Source of the DNA: Chryseobacterium gleum
Lineage (GTDB): Bacteria; Bacteroidota; Bacteroidia; Flavobacteriales_D; Crocinitomicaceae
Length of the DNA stretch: 64,000 nt
Direction of reading: 5' to 3'
NCBI GenBank assembly: GCA_945888625.1
Contig: CAMDAH010000008.1
Location: 1-64,000 of the forward strand
Below are positions 1 to 9,361 of this stretch, in pieces (position 1 is the stretch's first letter; each line of letters begins with the position of its first letter). The notes beneath the pieces were generated by a model, which was given only the letters and a program-made list of their open reading frames with translations, was not told the origin of the DNA and searched no databases. A program made the translations under genes and the position numbers.

Positions 1-1265
1 GCTGATAAATTAATTGGAGATCCCGAGGAGGTAACACTGGGGGTTACCATTTCTACACCGACAGGCGTGTTTCCGTTTTTAAGATCTAAGGCCCAACTGG
101 TATGAATATCACCCGTGAGTACAACGGTGTTATCAATATTGTTATTAGAAAGGTGGTCAAATAACTTTTGGCGTTCGGCAGGATAACCATCCCAAGAATC
201 GGTATTGATAGGGTTTCCAAAAATTTCAACCGCACCCACCATTACTTGATTTCCGATGATTTTCCAAGGCTGACTGGTGGTGCTAAGTTCGTTTTTAAAC
301 CAATTAAATTGCGCTGAGCCTAACAATGTTCTACTCGTATCGTTAAAGTTGGGGTCATTCGTACCGAGTTGAATTTCCCTTCCCTCCAAGCGTGTATCTA
401 ACATTACGATTTTCGCCAAATCTCCCAATTCAAAGGTTCTAAAAATTTCCTGATTTCCTTGTGATTTTGGTCGTATTGGAATCCATTCGAAATAGGCTTG
501 CTTTCCTGCACTTTTTCGGATATTCCAGTCGCCTTCTGCCGCTTGATGGTTCTCTGCCCCGTTTTCATATGAGTTATTCGCCGTTTCATGATCGTCCCAA
601 ATACAAATCCATGGAAAATTTTGATGCAATTTACGTAAAGCGTAGTCCATTCGATAAGAATTGTACCTTAAACGGTAATCATTAAGTGCGACGATTTCTT
701 GTGCAGGTTGATGAACTCGATCAACACCGTTCGGATCGAACCCAGCCGAAGCATATTCGTAGATGTAATCTCCTAACATCAGTACTGCATCTACATCATT
801 TCGTTCCGCGATAGCTTCGTATGAATTAAAGTAGCCGTTTTCGAGATCTGAGCAAGACACAACAGCCAAACGCATGTTATTTACGTTGCCCACAGGCAAA
901 GTTTTTGTACGACCTACCAAACTGTAGGACCCGTTGTGTTCGAATTCGTAGTAGTAAAAGGTGTTTGGATTAAGTCCTGTAACATCGATTTTCACGGTGA
1001 AGTCTTTGGTGGAATCTGTGCTGAAACTGCCATTGGCGACCACACTCGTGAACTGATCATCCGTGGCTACGTGGTAGGTACCTGTTAAGGTTTGACCGTA
1101 ATCCACAGGAGTAATACGTGTCCATATAATCACACGGTCACTCAAAGGGTCACCGGAAGCAACGCCGTGGTAAAACGGAGCAATACATTCTTGAGGAGTT
1201 ACACTTGTTTGAGCTAATAATTTAGCGCTAACCAAACAAAAAACTAATACTAAAAATCGACCCAT
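1..1265 (-). CDS. PhoD-like alkaline phosphatase, 3' end cut by window edge
   Basis: An open frame runs from ATG at 1265 to the window edge (421 codons, no stop), so the C-terminus is missing. Residues 1-18 form a signal peptide ending in LLAQ. A PhoD N-terminal Fn3-like region with HGVASGDP lies near residue 30. The metallophosphatase core shows GDYIYEY near 160, DDHE near 223 and GDIHTSW near 386, the usual metal-binding blocks of alkaline phosphatase D/phospholipase D-type enzymes. Family members are secreted phosphodiesterases or phosphomonoesterases acting on external phosphate esters. A second, diverged member lies at 33939-35750. Whether this copy also ends in a T9SS sorting domain cannot be seen. 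The substrate is unknown. Confidence 0.9.
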   Translation of the reverse strand, partial: MGRFLVLVFCLVSAKLLAQTSVTPQECIAPFYHGVASGDPLSDRVIIWTRITPVDYGQTLTGTYHVATDDQFTSVVANGSFSTDSTKDFTVKIDVTGLNPNTFYYYEFEHNGSYSLVGRTKTLPVGNVNNMRLAVVSCSDLENGYFNSYEAIAERNDVDAVLMLGDYIYEYASAGFDPNGVDRVHQPAQEIVALNDYRLRYNSYRMDYALRKLHQNFPWICIWDDHETANNSYENGAENHQAAEGDWNIRKSAGKQAYFEWIPIRPKSQGNQEIFRTFELGDLAKIVMLDTRLEGREIQLGTNDPNFNDTSRTLLGSAQFNWFKNELSTTSQPWKIIGNQVMVGAVEIFGNPINTDSWDGYPAERQKLFDHLSNNNIDNTVVLTGDIHTSWALDLKNGNTPVGVEMVTPSVTSSGSPINLS

Positions 1266-1405
1266 AATAAATAATTGAACCGGCAATATTAGAAACTATT
1301 TGAGTTGAATGAATTATGTAAAAATAAATTCTATGCTAAATAATTAATAATCCAATGCAACAAAATAGGAATGAAGCACAAATGTACCATTAAAAAAATG
1401 AAAAA

Positions 1406-2284
1406 CTACATTTTTCTCTGAGTACTTCGCTGGAGCACGTGCGTGTACTTCGCGCCAAAAAATATAATTTGCGAAGAATAATTAACCCAAGCTAAAAGGA
1501 TGAAAAAAGAACCGGCTATGCCGGACTTCCCAAGAAAAAAATAATTTTGAAGGTAAAACTTTATTCCTAATTGACTAAAGTACAACAGCAAAGCCGTTAG
1601 AATTGCACCTTTAAATGCCAATTTTGCTGAAATATTTGCATCATTTACGTATTTAAATATCACCCAAAAAATAATAATGTTACTAAAAATAGACAATGCG
1701 TGATTAAATAAATACAAACTAAAATCAACGAAACCGTTGTTGGTCATAATCCATTTTTCAATAAGTGAAACGGCGAAAATCTGAAAAAAATAAAATATAA
1801 TAATTACCAATGCAAAACTGGCGATATAGAAGACAGACAAAAACCGAAACCTCAAAAGATTTAGTACGATATTTTGTTTTCCCACATCATTTACCTCTAA
1901 AAATTCATTTAAACTTCGTTTTAAGGAAACGAGAAATGCAGAGCAAGCATAAAGCAAGACAAAAACACTTATTAAACTCAACACCCAATTTCCGTTATCT
2001 AGGTCAATTACTTTTAAGTAATCGAGAATAGTGGCTGAGTCTGACAGGCCTACTTTTTCATAAAATAATTGTTGTATGATCGAAACCATTTTATCCTTAC
2101 CGACAATTCTGCCAAAAGTTGTAAGCGACAGATATAGAATGGGAAATAAGGCAAAAAGGGTATAATATGCTAGTGCAGCGCCGTGAAAAAATGCACCCTC
2201 TTTGATGTACTCTACAAACGCATCCTTTACAACAAAAAGGTTATAAATCCAACGTTCTTTTTTTGTCTTTTTTAGTGATGTCAA
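1406..2284 (-). CDS. YihY/BrkB-family inner-membrane protein
   Basis: A 292-residue polytopic membrane protein. The block FFHGAALAYYTLFALFPI near residues 31-48 is typical of the YihY/virulence factor BrkB family, whose biochemical role is not settled (it was once misassigned as ribonuclease BN). About six hydrophobic segments follow, near 34-55, 100-120, 150-172, 197-215, 228-248 and 255-278. The only sensible start is TTG at 2284, because the next in-frame Met lies inside the membrane domain. That start is 44 bp inside the end of the ABC ATPase gene, which points to translational coupling in one operon. Confidence 0.88.
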   Translation of the reverse strand: MTSLKKTKKERWIYNLFVVKDAFVEYIKEGAFFHGAALAYYTLFALFPILYLSLTTFGRIVGKDKMVSIIQQLFYEKVGLSDSATILDYLKVIDLDNGNWVLSLISVFVLLYACSAFLVSLKRSLNEFLEVNDVGKQNIVLNLLRFRFLSVFYIASFALVIIIFYFFQIFAVSLIEKWIMTNNGFVDFSLYLFNHALSIFSNIIIFWVIFKYVNDANISAKLAFKGAILTALLLYFSQLGIKFYLQNYFFLGKSGIAGSFFILLAWVNYSSQIIFFGAKYTHVLQRSTQRKM

Positions 2285-3185
2285 TGCTTACGTTTTTGAT
2301 TATAGGTTCAAAACTAAATAGAATAATCTCCTCATTTATGGAAGAATAAAAATAATTATAGTAAATAGCACCAAAGAAAACAGAATGCTTGTAATGAAGC
2401 TTTAAAATTCCATTGTTAGCTATCGTGTACTCGTCAGGTCGAAAAAGAACCGTTTTCTGATTTAATAAAATTGAATTTACTGGTCCAAATAATAAAGCGT
2501 CCGATTTATTGGTCATTTGATAGTAGGTATCAAGCGAATTTCTTTTTTTACTTAAACGGCCATTTTTTAGTAGGCAAATTGCATCCGAAATCCCTAATAA
2601 TTCCTGTCCATCATGAGAAACAAGCACAATAGCAAGTCCTTCCTTGTCTCTAATGCGAAGTAAATGATTCGTTAACTTCAAACGCAATCGGGCATCAAGG
2701 TGCGCGAATGGTTCATCGAGCAAAAGGACAAGTGGCTTTTTAGCAATTGCTCGTGCAATAGCGAGCCGTTGTTGCTCCCCCCCTGAAAGCACGTGTGCTT
2801 TTTGATTTCTTAAGGGCTTCAACTCAACTAAACGAAGCAATTGCTCGATTCGTTTTTGGCGCTTTTCGTTAGGAAAAAACAAGATAGCTTCTCGAATATT
2901 CTCCTCCACAGTGTGGTACAAATCGAGCTTAAAATCTTGGTTAACCAACTTGATGTCATCAAATCCTGGTATCAACTGATTGGACGCTTTAGATTGTACC
3001 TGTCCATTCAGTATAACCTCACCACTATCCTGATCAATTAACCCGGCAATAATTTTTAAAAACGACGATTTACCGACACCACTTTTACCAACAAGACCAA
3101 TTATTTCGTTTTGATTAATCGTCAAAGAAATATTCGAGAGTACTTGTTCTTCGAAAGCGATTGAAATAGCTTTAAGCTCAAGCAT
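2241..3185 (-). CDS. ABC transporter ATP-binding protein
   Basis: A 314-residue nucleotide-binding subunit. Walker A GKSGVGKSS is at residues 33-41, the signature LSGGEQQ at 133-139, and Walker B LLLDEP at about 154-159 followed by the D-loop HLD. The C-terminal 80 or so residues look like a TOBE-type regulatory domain, as in importers for sulfate, molybdate, iron or polyamines. No permease or binding protein is adjacent, so the transported substrate cannot be named. I chose ATG at 3185 because it shares its A with the upstream gene's TGA stop (TGATG); a TTG one codon earlier is less likely. The gene lies between a hypothetical gene and the YihY gene in a tight operon. Confidence 0.9.
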   Translation of the reverse strand: MLELKAISIAFEEQVLSNISLTINQNEIIGLVGKSGVGKSSFLKIIAGLIDQDSGEVILNGQVQSKASNQLIPGFDDIKLVNQDFKLDLYHTVEENIREAILFFPNEKRQKRIEQLLRLVELKPLRNQKAHVLSGGEQQRLAIARAIAKKPLVLLLDEPFAHLDARLRLKLTNHLLRIRDKEGLAIVLVSHDGQELLGISDAICLLKNGRLSKKRNSLDTYYQMTNKSDALLFGPVNSILLNQKTVLFRPDEYTIANNGILKLHYKHSVFFGAIYYNYFYSSINEEIILFSFEPIIKNVSIDITKKDKKRTLDL

Positions 3186-3613
3186 CAATTAGCTAATTCC
3201 TTAGGGAATTCTTTTGATGAAATATAAATACCCGGGACAGGATTTGCCATTGGTTCTAAATCGCTCAAAAACATTTTAACAATAAACTGCTCTGCTGTTT
3301 TCGTTATTTCAATTTTATCAACAATAGATGCAGATGCTCCAATAAAGCAAACTGGCGCATCATTCGAAGTTATTTTTACTAAGCGCATACCTGTTATTTC
3401 GAATTGAAAAGGGGTATCATCTGCATAGGCCCCAATTAATTGATACGTTTCATTTGATAACTCATCCACCGCCAACACATCTGACGTAATTTGCATCTCA
3501 TCCTCCCAGTGATGCTTTACATTATCAGCGGAAGGCTTACCCTCGTGCTTTTCATTTGCAAACTCCTGCGAAAACAATTCGTTGACTTGATAACATAATA
3601 CAACACAATTCAT
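3185..3613 (-). CDS. Conserved-looking hypothetical protein
   Basis: A 142-residue protein with no signal peptide, membrane segment or motif that I recognise. It is acidic in the N-terminal third, then mixed beta-like sequence (FEITGMRLVKI, CFIGASASIVDKIEI). It begins with ATG at 3613 and its TGA stop overlaps the ATG of the ABC ATPase gene by one base, so it is the first gene of a coupled reverse operon with the ATPase and the YihY protein. A role connected with that transporter is possible but is inference from position only. Confidence 0.7.
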   Translation of the reverse strand: MNCVVLCYQVNELFSQEFANEKHEGKPSADNVKHHWEDEMQITSDVLAVDELSNETYQLIGAYADDTPFQFEITGMRLVKITSNDAPVCFIGASASIVDKIEITKTAEQFIVKMFLSDLEPMANPVPGIYISSKEFPKELAN

Positions 3614-3678
3614 AGCTATTATTTTTTTAGCAAAACTACTTTAAATTCATTTAGAAACTTTTAGCTTTACACCAACAA

Positions 3679-4317
3679 ATGAAAATAGTCATCATCGGAG
3701 GAACAGGATTAATTGGTCAAGAAGTCGTCAAATTGGCCTGTAATGATGTTTATTTTACCCAAATTAATGCCCTAGTCAGAAATCCGCTTTTGCTTTCGCA
3801 CCCGAAAATAAACGAGGTAATTGTAAATTTTGACAGGCTTTCCGATTACAAAAGTACATTTGAAGGTCAAGCGCTAATTTGTACCCTGGGTACCACAAAA
3901 AAACAAAGTCCCAAGAAAGAAGCATACCGAAAGATCGATTTAACGTACACTCTTGTGGCTTGTAAAATAGCGTTACAAAATGGATTTGAACAAGTACACT
4001 TAATCAGTTCCATTGGTGCAAATGAGAAATCAAGTGTGTTTTACCCTTCTTTAAAAGGAGAAATTGAGCGCGAAATTTCAGCGCTTTGTTTCCCCTCCAC
4101 TTTTATCTACAGACCATCCTTATTATTGGGAAAAAGAAAGAACAATAGAGTGATTGAAACTCTTTCTAAGGTATTTTTATCAATTATTAATCCAATACTT
4201 ATTGGTGCATTTAAAAAATACCGAGGCATTGCAGCTGAACAAATTGCGAAAAAAATACTTAATGAAATTAAAAACAAAAAATCAGGAATACATTATTTCG
4301 AATCAAATGAGATTTAA
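3679..4317 (+). CDS. NAD(P)-binding Rossmann-fold protein (atypical SDR)
   Basis: A 212-residue protein starting with the dinucleotide-binding motif GGTGLIG at residues 7-13 directly after the first beta strand. LHLISSIGA-like sequence near 112-119 (HLISSIGANEKS) and a YRPSLLLG segment near 147 are typical of the small atypical short-chain dehydrogenase/epimerase group that includes HTATIP2-like oxidoreductases. The classical YxxxK site is not clear, so the enzyme activity is uncertain and it may act as a redox-sensing or assembly protein. It is transcribed alone, divergently from the operon to its left. Confidence 0.82.
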   Translation: MKIVIIGGTGLIGQEVVKLACNDVYFTQINALVRNPLLLSHPKINEVIVNFDRLSDYKSTFEGQALICTLGTTKKQSPKKEAYRKIDLTYTLVACKIALQNGFEQVHLISSIGANEKSSVFYPSLKGEIEREISALCFPSTFIYRPSLLLGKRKNNRVIETLSKVFLSIINPILIGAFKKYRGIAAEQIAKKILNEIKNKKSGIHYFESNEI

Positions 4318-4400
4318 TGCTGAACAGGTGGCAAATTCCATTTCCAAAATAAATTTAATTTATTTAGTTTGGTTTTAATAATAATTCTAATTTTAAGGTT

Positions 4401-5774
4401 ATGAAAAAAAATACTTTTACCCTACTAATTCTTGTTACATTTCTTTCTCCATCTCTGATTTTTGGGCAGAAAGACAACACACTAATTGACAAAGCCGGTG
4501 TTAATTTGATGGTGACCAAAGGCATAGAATTGTATAATTTAGGTCGCTTAAACGATGCGGTTTCCCTATTTAAAAAAGCAGAATTAAAAGATACGTCCAA
4601 TTGGAAAATCCAATATTGGATGGGGAAATGTTTTTACGAACTGACCGCCTATTTTTCAGCTGAGGAATGCGCCAATCGGTCCTTAACGCTTATAAATAGG
4701 GTGGATGATGCCGAAGCAGGCTTGAATGAATTATTAGGCAACATTAATCATCGACTCGGCAAATTAGATGAGGCGGCGATGTATTTCAAAAAAACAGCCG
4801 AACTAATGGGTAATAAAGCAGCTAAGGAAAATGACATTTTATTTTACATTGAACAATGTGAATTAGCCTTAAAAGATCAAAAATCAGGCATGTTAAATAT
4901 ACGGAAGCCATTTTCTTCATTAATAAATTCGATAGATGCAGAGTATGCGCCCATCTTAACCAACAATGGCAAAGACTTGTTTTTTACCGCCCGAAGACCG
5001 GAGACAACAGGCAATAATCTTAACCCTGATGACCAACAATATTATGAAGATATGTACCATGCCATTTGGGATGATGTTAAAAAAGATTGGGTAATTCAAA
5101 CGGGAACTTTTGTGGACATAAACACCAATGGTTTTGACGCTATGAGTTTCATTTCAGCAGATGGTTTATTCGGTTTAACAACTGTTAATACCTCCGCCGC
5201 TGAAAAAACAACTAAAAGTTCTGATATTTTTGAGATTACGGCAGAGATTCCATTTAAGTGGACTGCAATGGACCTTATTAAAAACAAATCGATAAACACT
5301 GATTTTTTTGAAGGATCTGCCACACAATCTCAAAATAACGAGGGGCTAACTCAAATGATTTTCGTTAGCGACAGGAAAGCAGAAAACTCAGGAACAGATT
5401 TGTTTTGGGTTAACAAAACAGACGATACTTGGGGTTCAGCGCGAGCACTTCCGAAAAATATAAATTCGCTTGGCAATGAAACAACACCATACCTCAGCGT
5501 TGACGGAAAATATTTGTTTTTTAGCAGTGATGCGCTACCTGGATACGGCGGTTATGACATATTTTACGCTGAAAACGTGGATGGTGTGTGGGGAACGCCA
5601 ATAAATATGGGACTTTCCATTAATGGCGTAAATAACGACACACATTTTCAATTTAATTCACAAACCAAGCAATGCGTGTTTGCCAGTATCAATCAAAATG
5701 GTGATTACTTTAGTTATGATGTTTTTCAGGCTGATTTAGGTGGTATGACCTACCCTTTCATCACCAAAGAATAA
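4401..5774 (+). CDS. Secreted TPR and PD40 beta-propeller protein
   Basis: A 457-residue protein. A signal peptide ends near LIFGQ at residue 23. Residues about 30-150 form TPR-like helices (NLGRLNDAVSLFKKAEL; LGNINHRLGKLDEAAMYFKK). The rest carries PD40/WD40-like strands such as NNGKDLFFTARR and VDGKYLFFSSD followed by GGYDIFYAE. Proteins with this build commonly accompany PorP/SprF and OmpA-type proteins at T9SS or gliding loci, and it converges with such a pair only 3 bp downstream. Unlike PorE-type proteins it has no OmpA peptidoglycan-binding domain, so its attachment is unclear. Confidence 0.85.
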   Translation: MKKNTFTLLILVTFLSPSLIFGQKDNTLIDKAGVNLMVTKGIELYNLGRLNDAVSLFKKAELKDTSNWKIQYWMGKCFYELTAYFSAEECANRSLTLINRVDDAEAGLNELLGNINHRLGKLDEAAMYFKKTAELMGNKAAKENDILFYIEQCELALKDQKSGMLNIRKPFSSLINSIDAEYAPILTNNGKDLFFTARRPETTGNNLNPDDQQYYEDMYHAIWDDVKKDWVIQTGTFVDINTNGFDAMSFISADGLFGLTTVNTSAAEKTTKSSDIFEITAEIPFKWTAMDLIKNKSINTDFFEGSATQSQNNEGLTQMIFVSDRKAENSGTDLFWVNKTDDTWGSARALPKNINSLGNETTPYLSVDGKYLFFSSDALPGYGGYDIFYAENVDGVWGTPINMGLSINGVNNDTHFQFNSQTKQCVFASINQNGDYFSYDVFQADLGGMTYPFITKE

Positions 5775-5777
5775 AGT

Positions 5778-6821
5778 TTACTTAATTCTTATTTTCTTTC
5801 GGTAGAATTTATCTAAATCGTAGCGAACAAAAACCTCCATTCCGCCTTTAAAATTTGAAACTATTGAAAGTCGCGACAAATTTATATCATAAGAAAATCC
5901 GACAGATACAGCCCCCCATTCAGCCATTAACTTAATGATCATGGCATCTTTGAAACGGTTAAAAAAACCAATTGAAAATGCTGCGTCTTTTTCAATTGAG
6001 GTGGCTCGTGAACCGTCTTTTAGGAACTGTTTGTAGTAAAACCCAACTAGAAGCTCGTTGGCTGATTTTTGTTTGCTAAAATATATTCCAGGTAGAATTG
6101 CTCCATTTGCCTGAGGAAGCGCTATGCTTCCATTTACAAAAAGGGAATACCTAATAGGCATTCGTTGAATACTTGAATTATAAAAAGAGGATATAGGACG
6201 GTTTAAATGAAAAGCAGAAAGACCAATATTTATTGATTTGTCTGCCTTATCATTAAAGTATTTATTATTCGTCTTTAGGGAGTAGAGCATGCCTGCACCC
6301 ATGTCAAAATAAGAATAATTTTGTTTGTAAAAAGATTCCCCTGAGGCAATGGAGGGGTTATAGTTCATTCCGTCGTATTGAATTCCCCACTGCCCTGCTG
6401 CAGGATTTGTAGATGCTTGACCAAACCCACTCGAAAGACCTAAACCTAACTTACTGTACTTATTAATCATTAAATGATACGCCAAACTAATATTTACCAA
6501 ACTTTGATTGTAGTTGTTTTGACCCATTCTATCGTTATAGAAATTTATTCCTCCTCCAATAATTCCTTTCTGCAAACTGTTTGCAGGAGTAAACTTACCG
6601 TCCATTGATGCGGCCATTGTGGTGTAAGGCGTTGCAAAACTACCGTACTGCGAGCGAAACATTGCAACACCTTGAAACGACGAGAAAGCGCCTGCCAACG
6701 CAGGATTTAGAGTCATGGGTGAATACTCGGCTTGTGAAAAATGAATGTCTTGTGCTTTCGAATTGGTATTCAAGAAAACACCAATAAAACAGATCCATAA
6801 AATTATTTTGTCTATGCCCAT
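5778..6821 (-). CDS. Type IX secretion system membrane protein PorP/SprF family
   Basis: A 347-residue outer-membrane protein with signal peptide ending SKAQ. The start of the mature protein, DIHFSQAEYSPMTLNPALAG, is the family hallmark, followed by alternating beta strands to a C-terminal FVRYDL. PorP/SprF proteins are beta-barrels of the T9SS; SprF in Flavobacterium is needed for export of the adhesin SprB, and paralogs generally lie beside a CHU_C cargo gene. Here the large CHU_C protein gene lies directly upstream with a gap of only 2 bases, so the two are very probably co-transcribed and matched. Confidence 0.93.
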   Translation of the reverse strand: MGIDKIILWICFIGVFLNTNSKAQDIHFSQAEYSPMTLNPALAGAFSSFQGVAMFRSQYGSFATPYTTMAASMDGKFTPANSLQKGIIGGGINFYNDRMGQNNYNQSLVNISLAYHLMINKYSKLGLGLSSGFGQASTNPAAGQWGIQYDGMNYNPSIASGESFYKQNYSYFDMGAGMLYSLKTNNKYFNDKADKSINIGLSAFHLNRPISSFYNSSIQRMPIRYSLFVNGSIALPQANGAILPGIYFSKQKSANELLVGFYYKQFLKDGSRATSIEKDAAFSIGFFNRFKDAMIIKLMAEWGAVSVGFSYDINLSRLSIVSNFKGGMEVFVRYDLDKFYRKKIRIK

Positions 6822-6823
6822 AA

Positions 6824-9184
6824 CTATCTGACTAAGGTAATACTACCCGATGCATTATAAATTGAATCGTCGTACAATTGAATACTTAATTTGTATACAA
6901 AATTTCCACTTGGCATTGGTCTTTCCTTAAAATTGCCATCCCAACCATTGATTATGTCGGTGGACTCAAAAACCATTTCTCCCCACCTGTCATATATTTG
7001 AAAACTAAACCTATTTATACATGACGCCTTACAAAAAACGCTTAATTTATTGTTCTGCTCAGGACCTTGACCGTTTGGAGAAAAAATGGTTGGGACAAAT
7101 ATATCTCCACAAAGCAACTTTATTACAATGTAAACGGAATCGTACCCTACGCAGCCATTTGAATCAGAAGCAGTTACATAATACGTTATGCTTGAGTCAG
7201 TCAAGGCAGTTGGATTTGGACAATCAACGCACGATAAACCAAGCGTATTGGACGTCCATAAGTAATTTTGACCACCAATAGTAGTTATATCAACAGAAAA
7301 GCCAGGGTTAATAATTGTATCAGTCGGTAAAGAGATGACATTGAGCGAGTCGACAACTCCAATAGTGAATGTTAAGGTATCAGAACAACTGTTGGAGTCA
7401 GCGACAATAACACTGTAGTTACCAACAGATAAATTACCAATACTATCTATGTTCTGTGTACTTGACGACCATTGATAATTGTACGGAGTTGTTCCACCAA
7501 TTGCTAGCGTAGAGATCGTTCCCAAAACACCAGTAAAACAATTAATCGGCGTAGAAACACCATTAAATAAAAGTGGTGTTGGCTCGGTAATAGAAAAACT
7601 TTGAACCACTAAGCAATTGGCGGCATCGGAAACGATAACATTGAATGAACCGGGTGTTAGACCTGTTATAGTATCATTGGAACCCAAATTAACAGGTGGT
7701 ACGCCAGTAGTAAACCAGGTATAAGATATAGGTGCTGTTCCACCACTAACAACACTTACCGATGCTGAACCATCACCTGCTCCATTGCAAGAAACATTAT
7801 CAACAAAACCGAAACTAATAACCGGAGCAATAGGGTTAGGATTCACGACATACGCTGTGCTACTCACGGAAACACACAGATTAGTAGAGTCTATGACTGT
7901 TACAAAGTAAGAACCAGCAGGCAGGTTAGAGAAGACGGTTGGATCCTGAAATACTGTTCCATTAACGCTATACGAGTAATTTGCTCCTGTTGGAAAAACA
8001 ACTGTTAGTAAATTTGTTCCTATTGCACAAGTAGGTTGAACGACAGTGGCAACAGGAGCCGGGGGAGAATTGGGGGGCGTTTGTAGCGTTACCGGTGCGG
8101 AGGCAGCAGAAACGCAACTTTGAAAGTTAGTAACCGAAAAAGTGTAAGTTACGCCTGCTGTTAAACCGTTAAATAATGCAGTAGATCCAGAACTTGCAAG
8201 TGTCATTGAACCTGGCAAAGCGTTAATCGTCCAGTTACCTGCTGGCAAACCAGAAATAAAAATAGAACCCGTAACAACAGAACAAGTTGGTTGAGTTACT
8301 AAACCTATAATTGGAGCAGATGGTGTTGTAGGTGGATTAATAAAAACCTGATTGGTGGATGAGGAAGGACAACCGTTAGGGGTAATAGCAACTGAAAAGG
8401 TATACGAACCTACCGGTAAATTAGAAAAAGAAATAGAAGTTCCTGAGCCATTTAGTGTAATTGGAGCTCCCACTGCCGGCGTTGCTGTAATTATCCAATT
8501 ACCCGGCGTGGGAAGGGAAGATAGGGGAACACTGCCAGAATTCACTAGACAAGTCGGTTGAGTTGCCAAGCCGAGTAAGGGTGTACTTGGTCCCGGTGGC
8601 AAAGCATTAATATTGTATGGCTGAGTGGCTGCGGATTGACACCCTGTCACAAGACTTACCAATGTAAACGTATAGCTTGTAGAAGGCACAAGCCCAGAAA
8701 AAATGCCCGTCGTACCCGTGCCATTTAAAATTAAAGCCCCCGGTGAAGCGGCAATGGCCCAAGCGCCTGAAGCAGGGCAACCAGAAAAGAATACCGTTCC
8801 CGATTGCGTAATGCAGGTCGGTTGTTGAATAGAAGAAACAACAGGTATTGAAGGATTCGCAGGAATACTTAAAATGGCGGCGGCAGTAGCAGCAACACAA
8901 TTATTGGTATCGGTATAATTGAAAGAATAGGTTACCCCGGGAGTTAAGTTGGGTATAACAATGGTAGATGTATTTCCATTTATTGTTGCACCACCAGGAG
9001 AAATCGTAATGGTCCAATCATTTGCCGTTAAACCAGCTATGCTAACCGTTCCAGTACCTACTATACATGAGGGCTGAGTAGTAACGGAAGCAACGGGTAC
9101 AACAGGCGTGATGCACTGAGAAAAAACAAGATTAACAGAACAAGCAATTAAAATAAATAATAGACTTGGTAATTTATTTTTCAT
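6824..9184 (-). CDS. Gliding motility-associated C-terminal (CHU_C) domain adhesin-like protein
   Basis: A secreted repeat protein of 786 residues from ATG 9184; an upstream ATG at 9205 would add 7 residues before the signal peptide and is less likely. About five units of 80-90 residues, each opening with QPTC and containing a GNWTI-type strand and TYTFSV-like strand, fill residues 30-450. SprB-type repeats follow (VSCNGAGDGSASV near 475; YTWFTTG), and the last 85 residues are the CHU_C domain with FSPNGQG and the IYDRWGEMVFES block that directs T9SS export. It is probably a surface adhesin handled by the PorP/SprF protein encoded just downstream. Confidence 0.92.
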   Translation of the reverse strand: MKNKLPSLLFILIACSVNLVFSQCITPVVPVASVTTQPSCIVGTGTVSIAGLTANDWTITISPGGATINGNTSTIVIPNLTPGVTYSFNYTDTNNCVAATAAAILSIPANPSIPVVSSIQQPTCITQSGTVFFSGCPASGAWAIAASPGALILNGTGTTGIFSGLVPSTSYTFTLVSLVTGCQSAATQPYNINALPPGPSTPLLGLATQPTCLVNSGSVPLSSLPTPGNWIITATPAVGAPITLNGSGTSISFSNLPVGSYTFSVAITPNGCPSSSTNQVFINPPTTPSAPIIGLVTQPTCSVVTGSIFISGLPAGNWTINALPGSMTLASSGSTALFNGLTAGVTYTFSVTNFQSCVSAASAPVTLQTPPNSPPAPVATVVQPTCAIGTNLLTVVFPTGANYSYSVNGTVFQDPTVFSNLPAGSYFVTVIDSTNLCVSVSSTAYVVNPNPIAPVISFGFVDNVSCNGAGDGSASVSVVSGGTAPISYTWFTTGVPPVNLGSNDTITGLTPGSFNVIVSDAANCLVVQSFSITEPTPLLFNGVSTPINCFTGVLGTISTLAIGGTTPYNYQWSSSTQNIDSIGNLSVGNYSVIVADSNSCSDTLTFTIGVVDSLNVISLPTDTIINPGFSVDITTIGGQNYLWTSNTLGLSCVDCPNPTALTDSSITYYVTASDSNGCVGYDSVYIVIKLLCGDIFVPTIFSPNGQGPEQNNKLSVFCKASCINRFSFQIYDRWGEMVFESTDIINGWDGNFKERPMPSGNFVYKLSIQLYDDSIYNASGSITLVR

Positions 9185-9361
9185 GTAAAGTAATAAACAT
9201 GGCATTTAACTGATTATTTTACTGTAAAGTTACAACAAAGATTGTGATAATTAAAACATAAATCAGTAAGGATACGATTGATTTTTAACGTGGTTGCCCT
9301 AGCCATTTTTAAAATATAGAAGATTCACATTAAAAAAATACTAACCTTTGTATTTGATATT

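Noticed and set aside
8352-8900. Frames on both strands within the large CHU_C gene
   Set aside because: They arise from the repeat structure of that gene in other frames.
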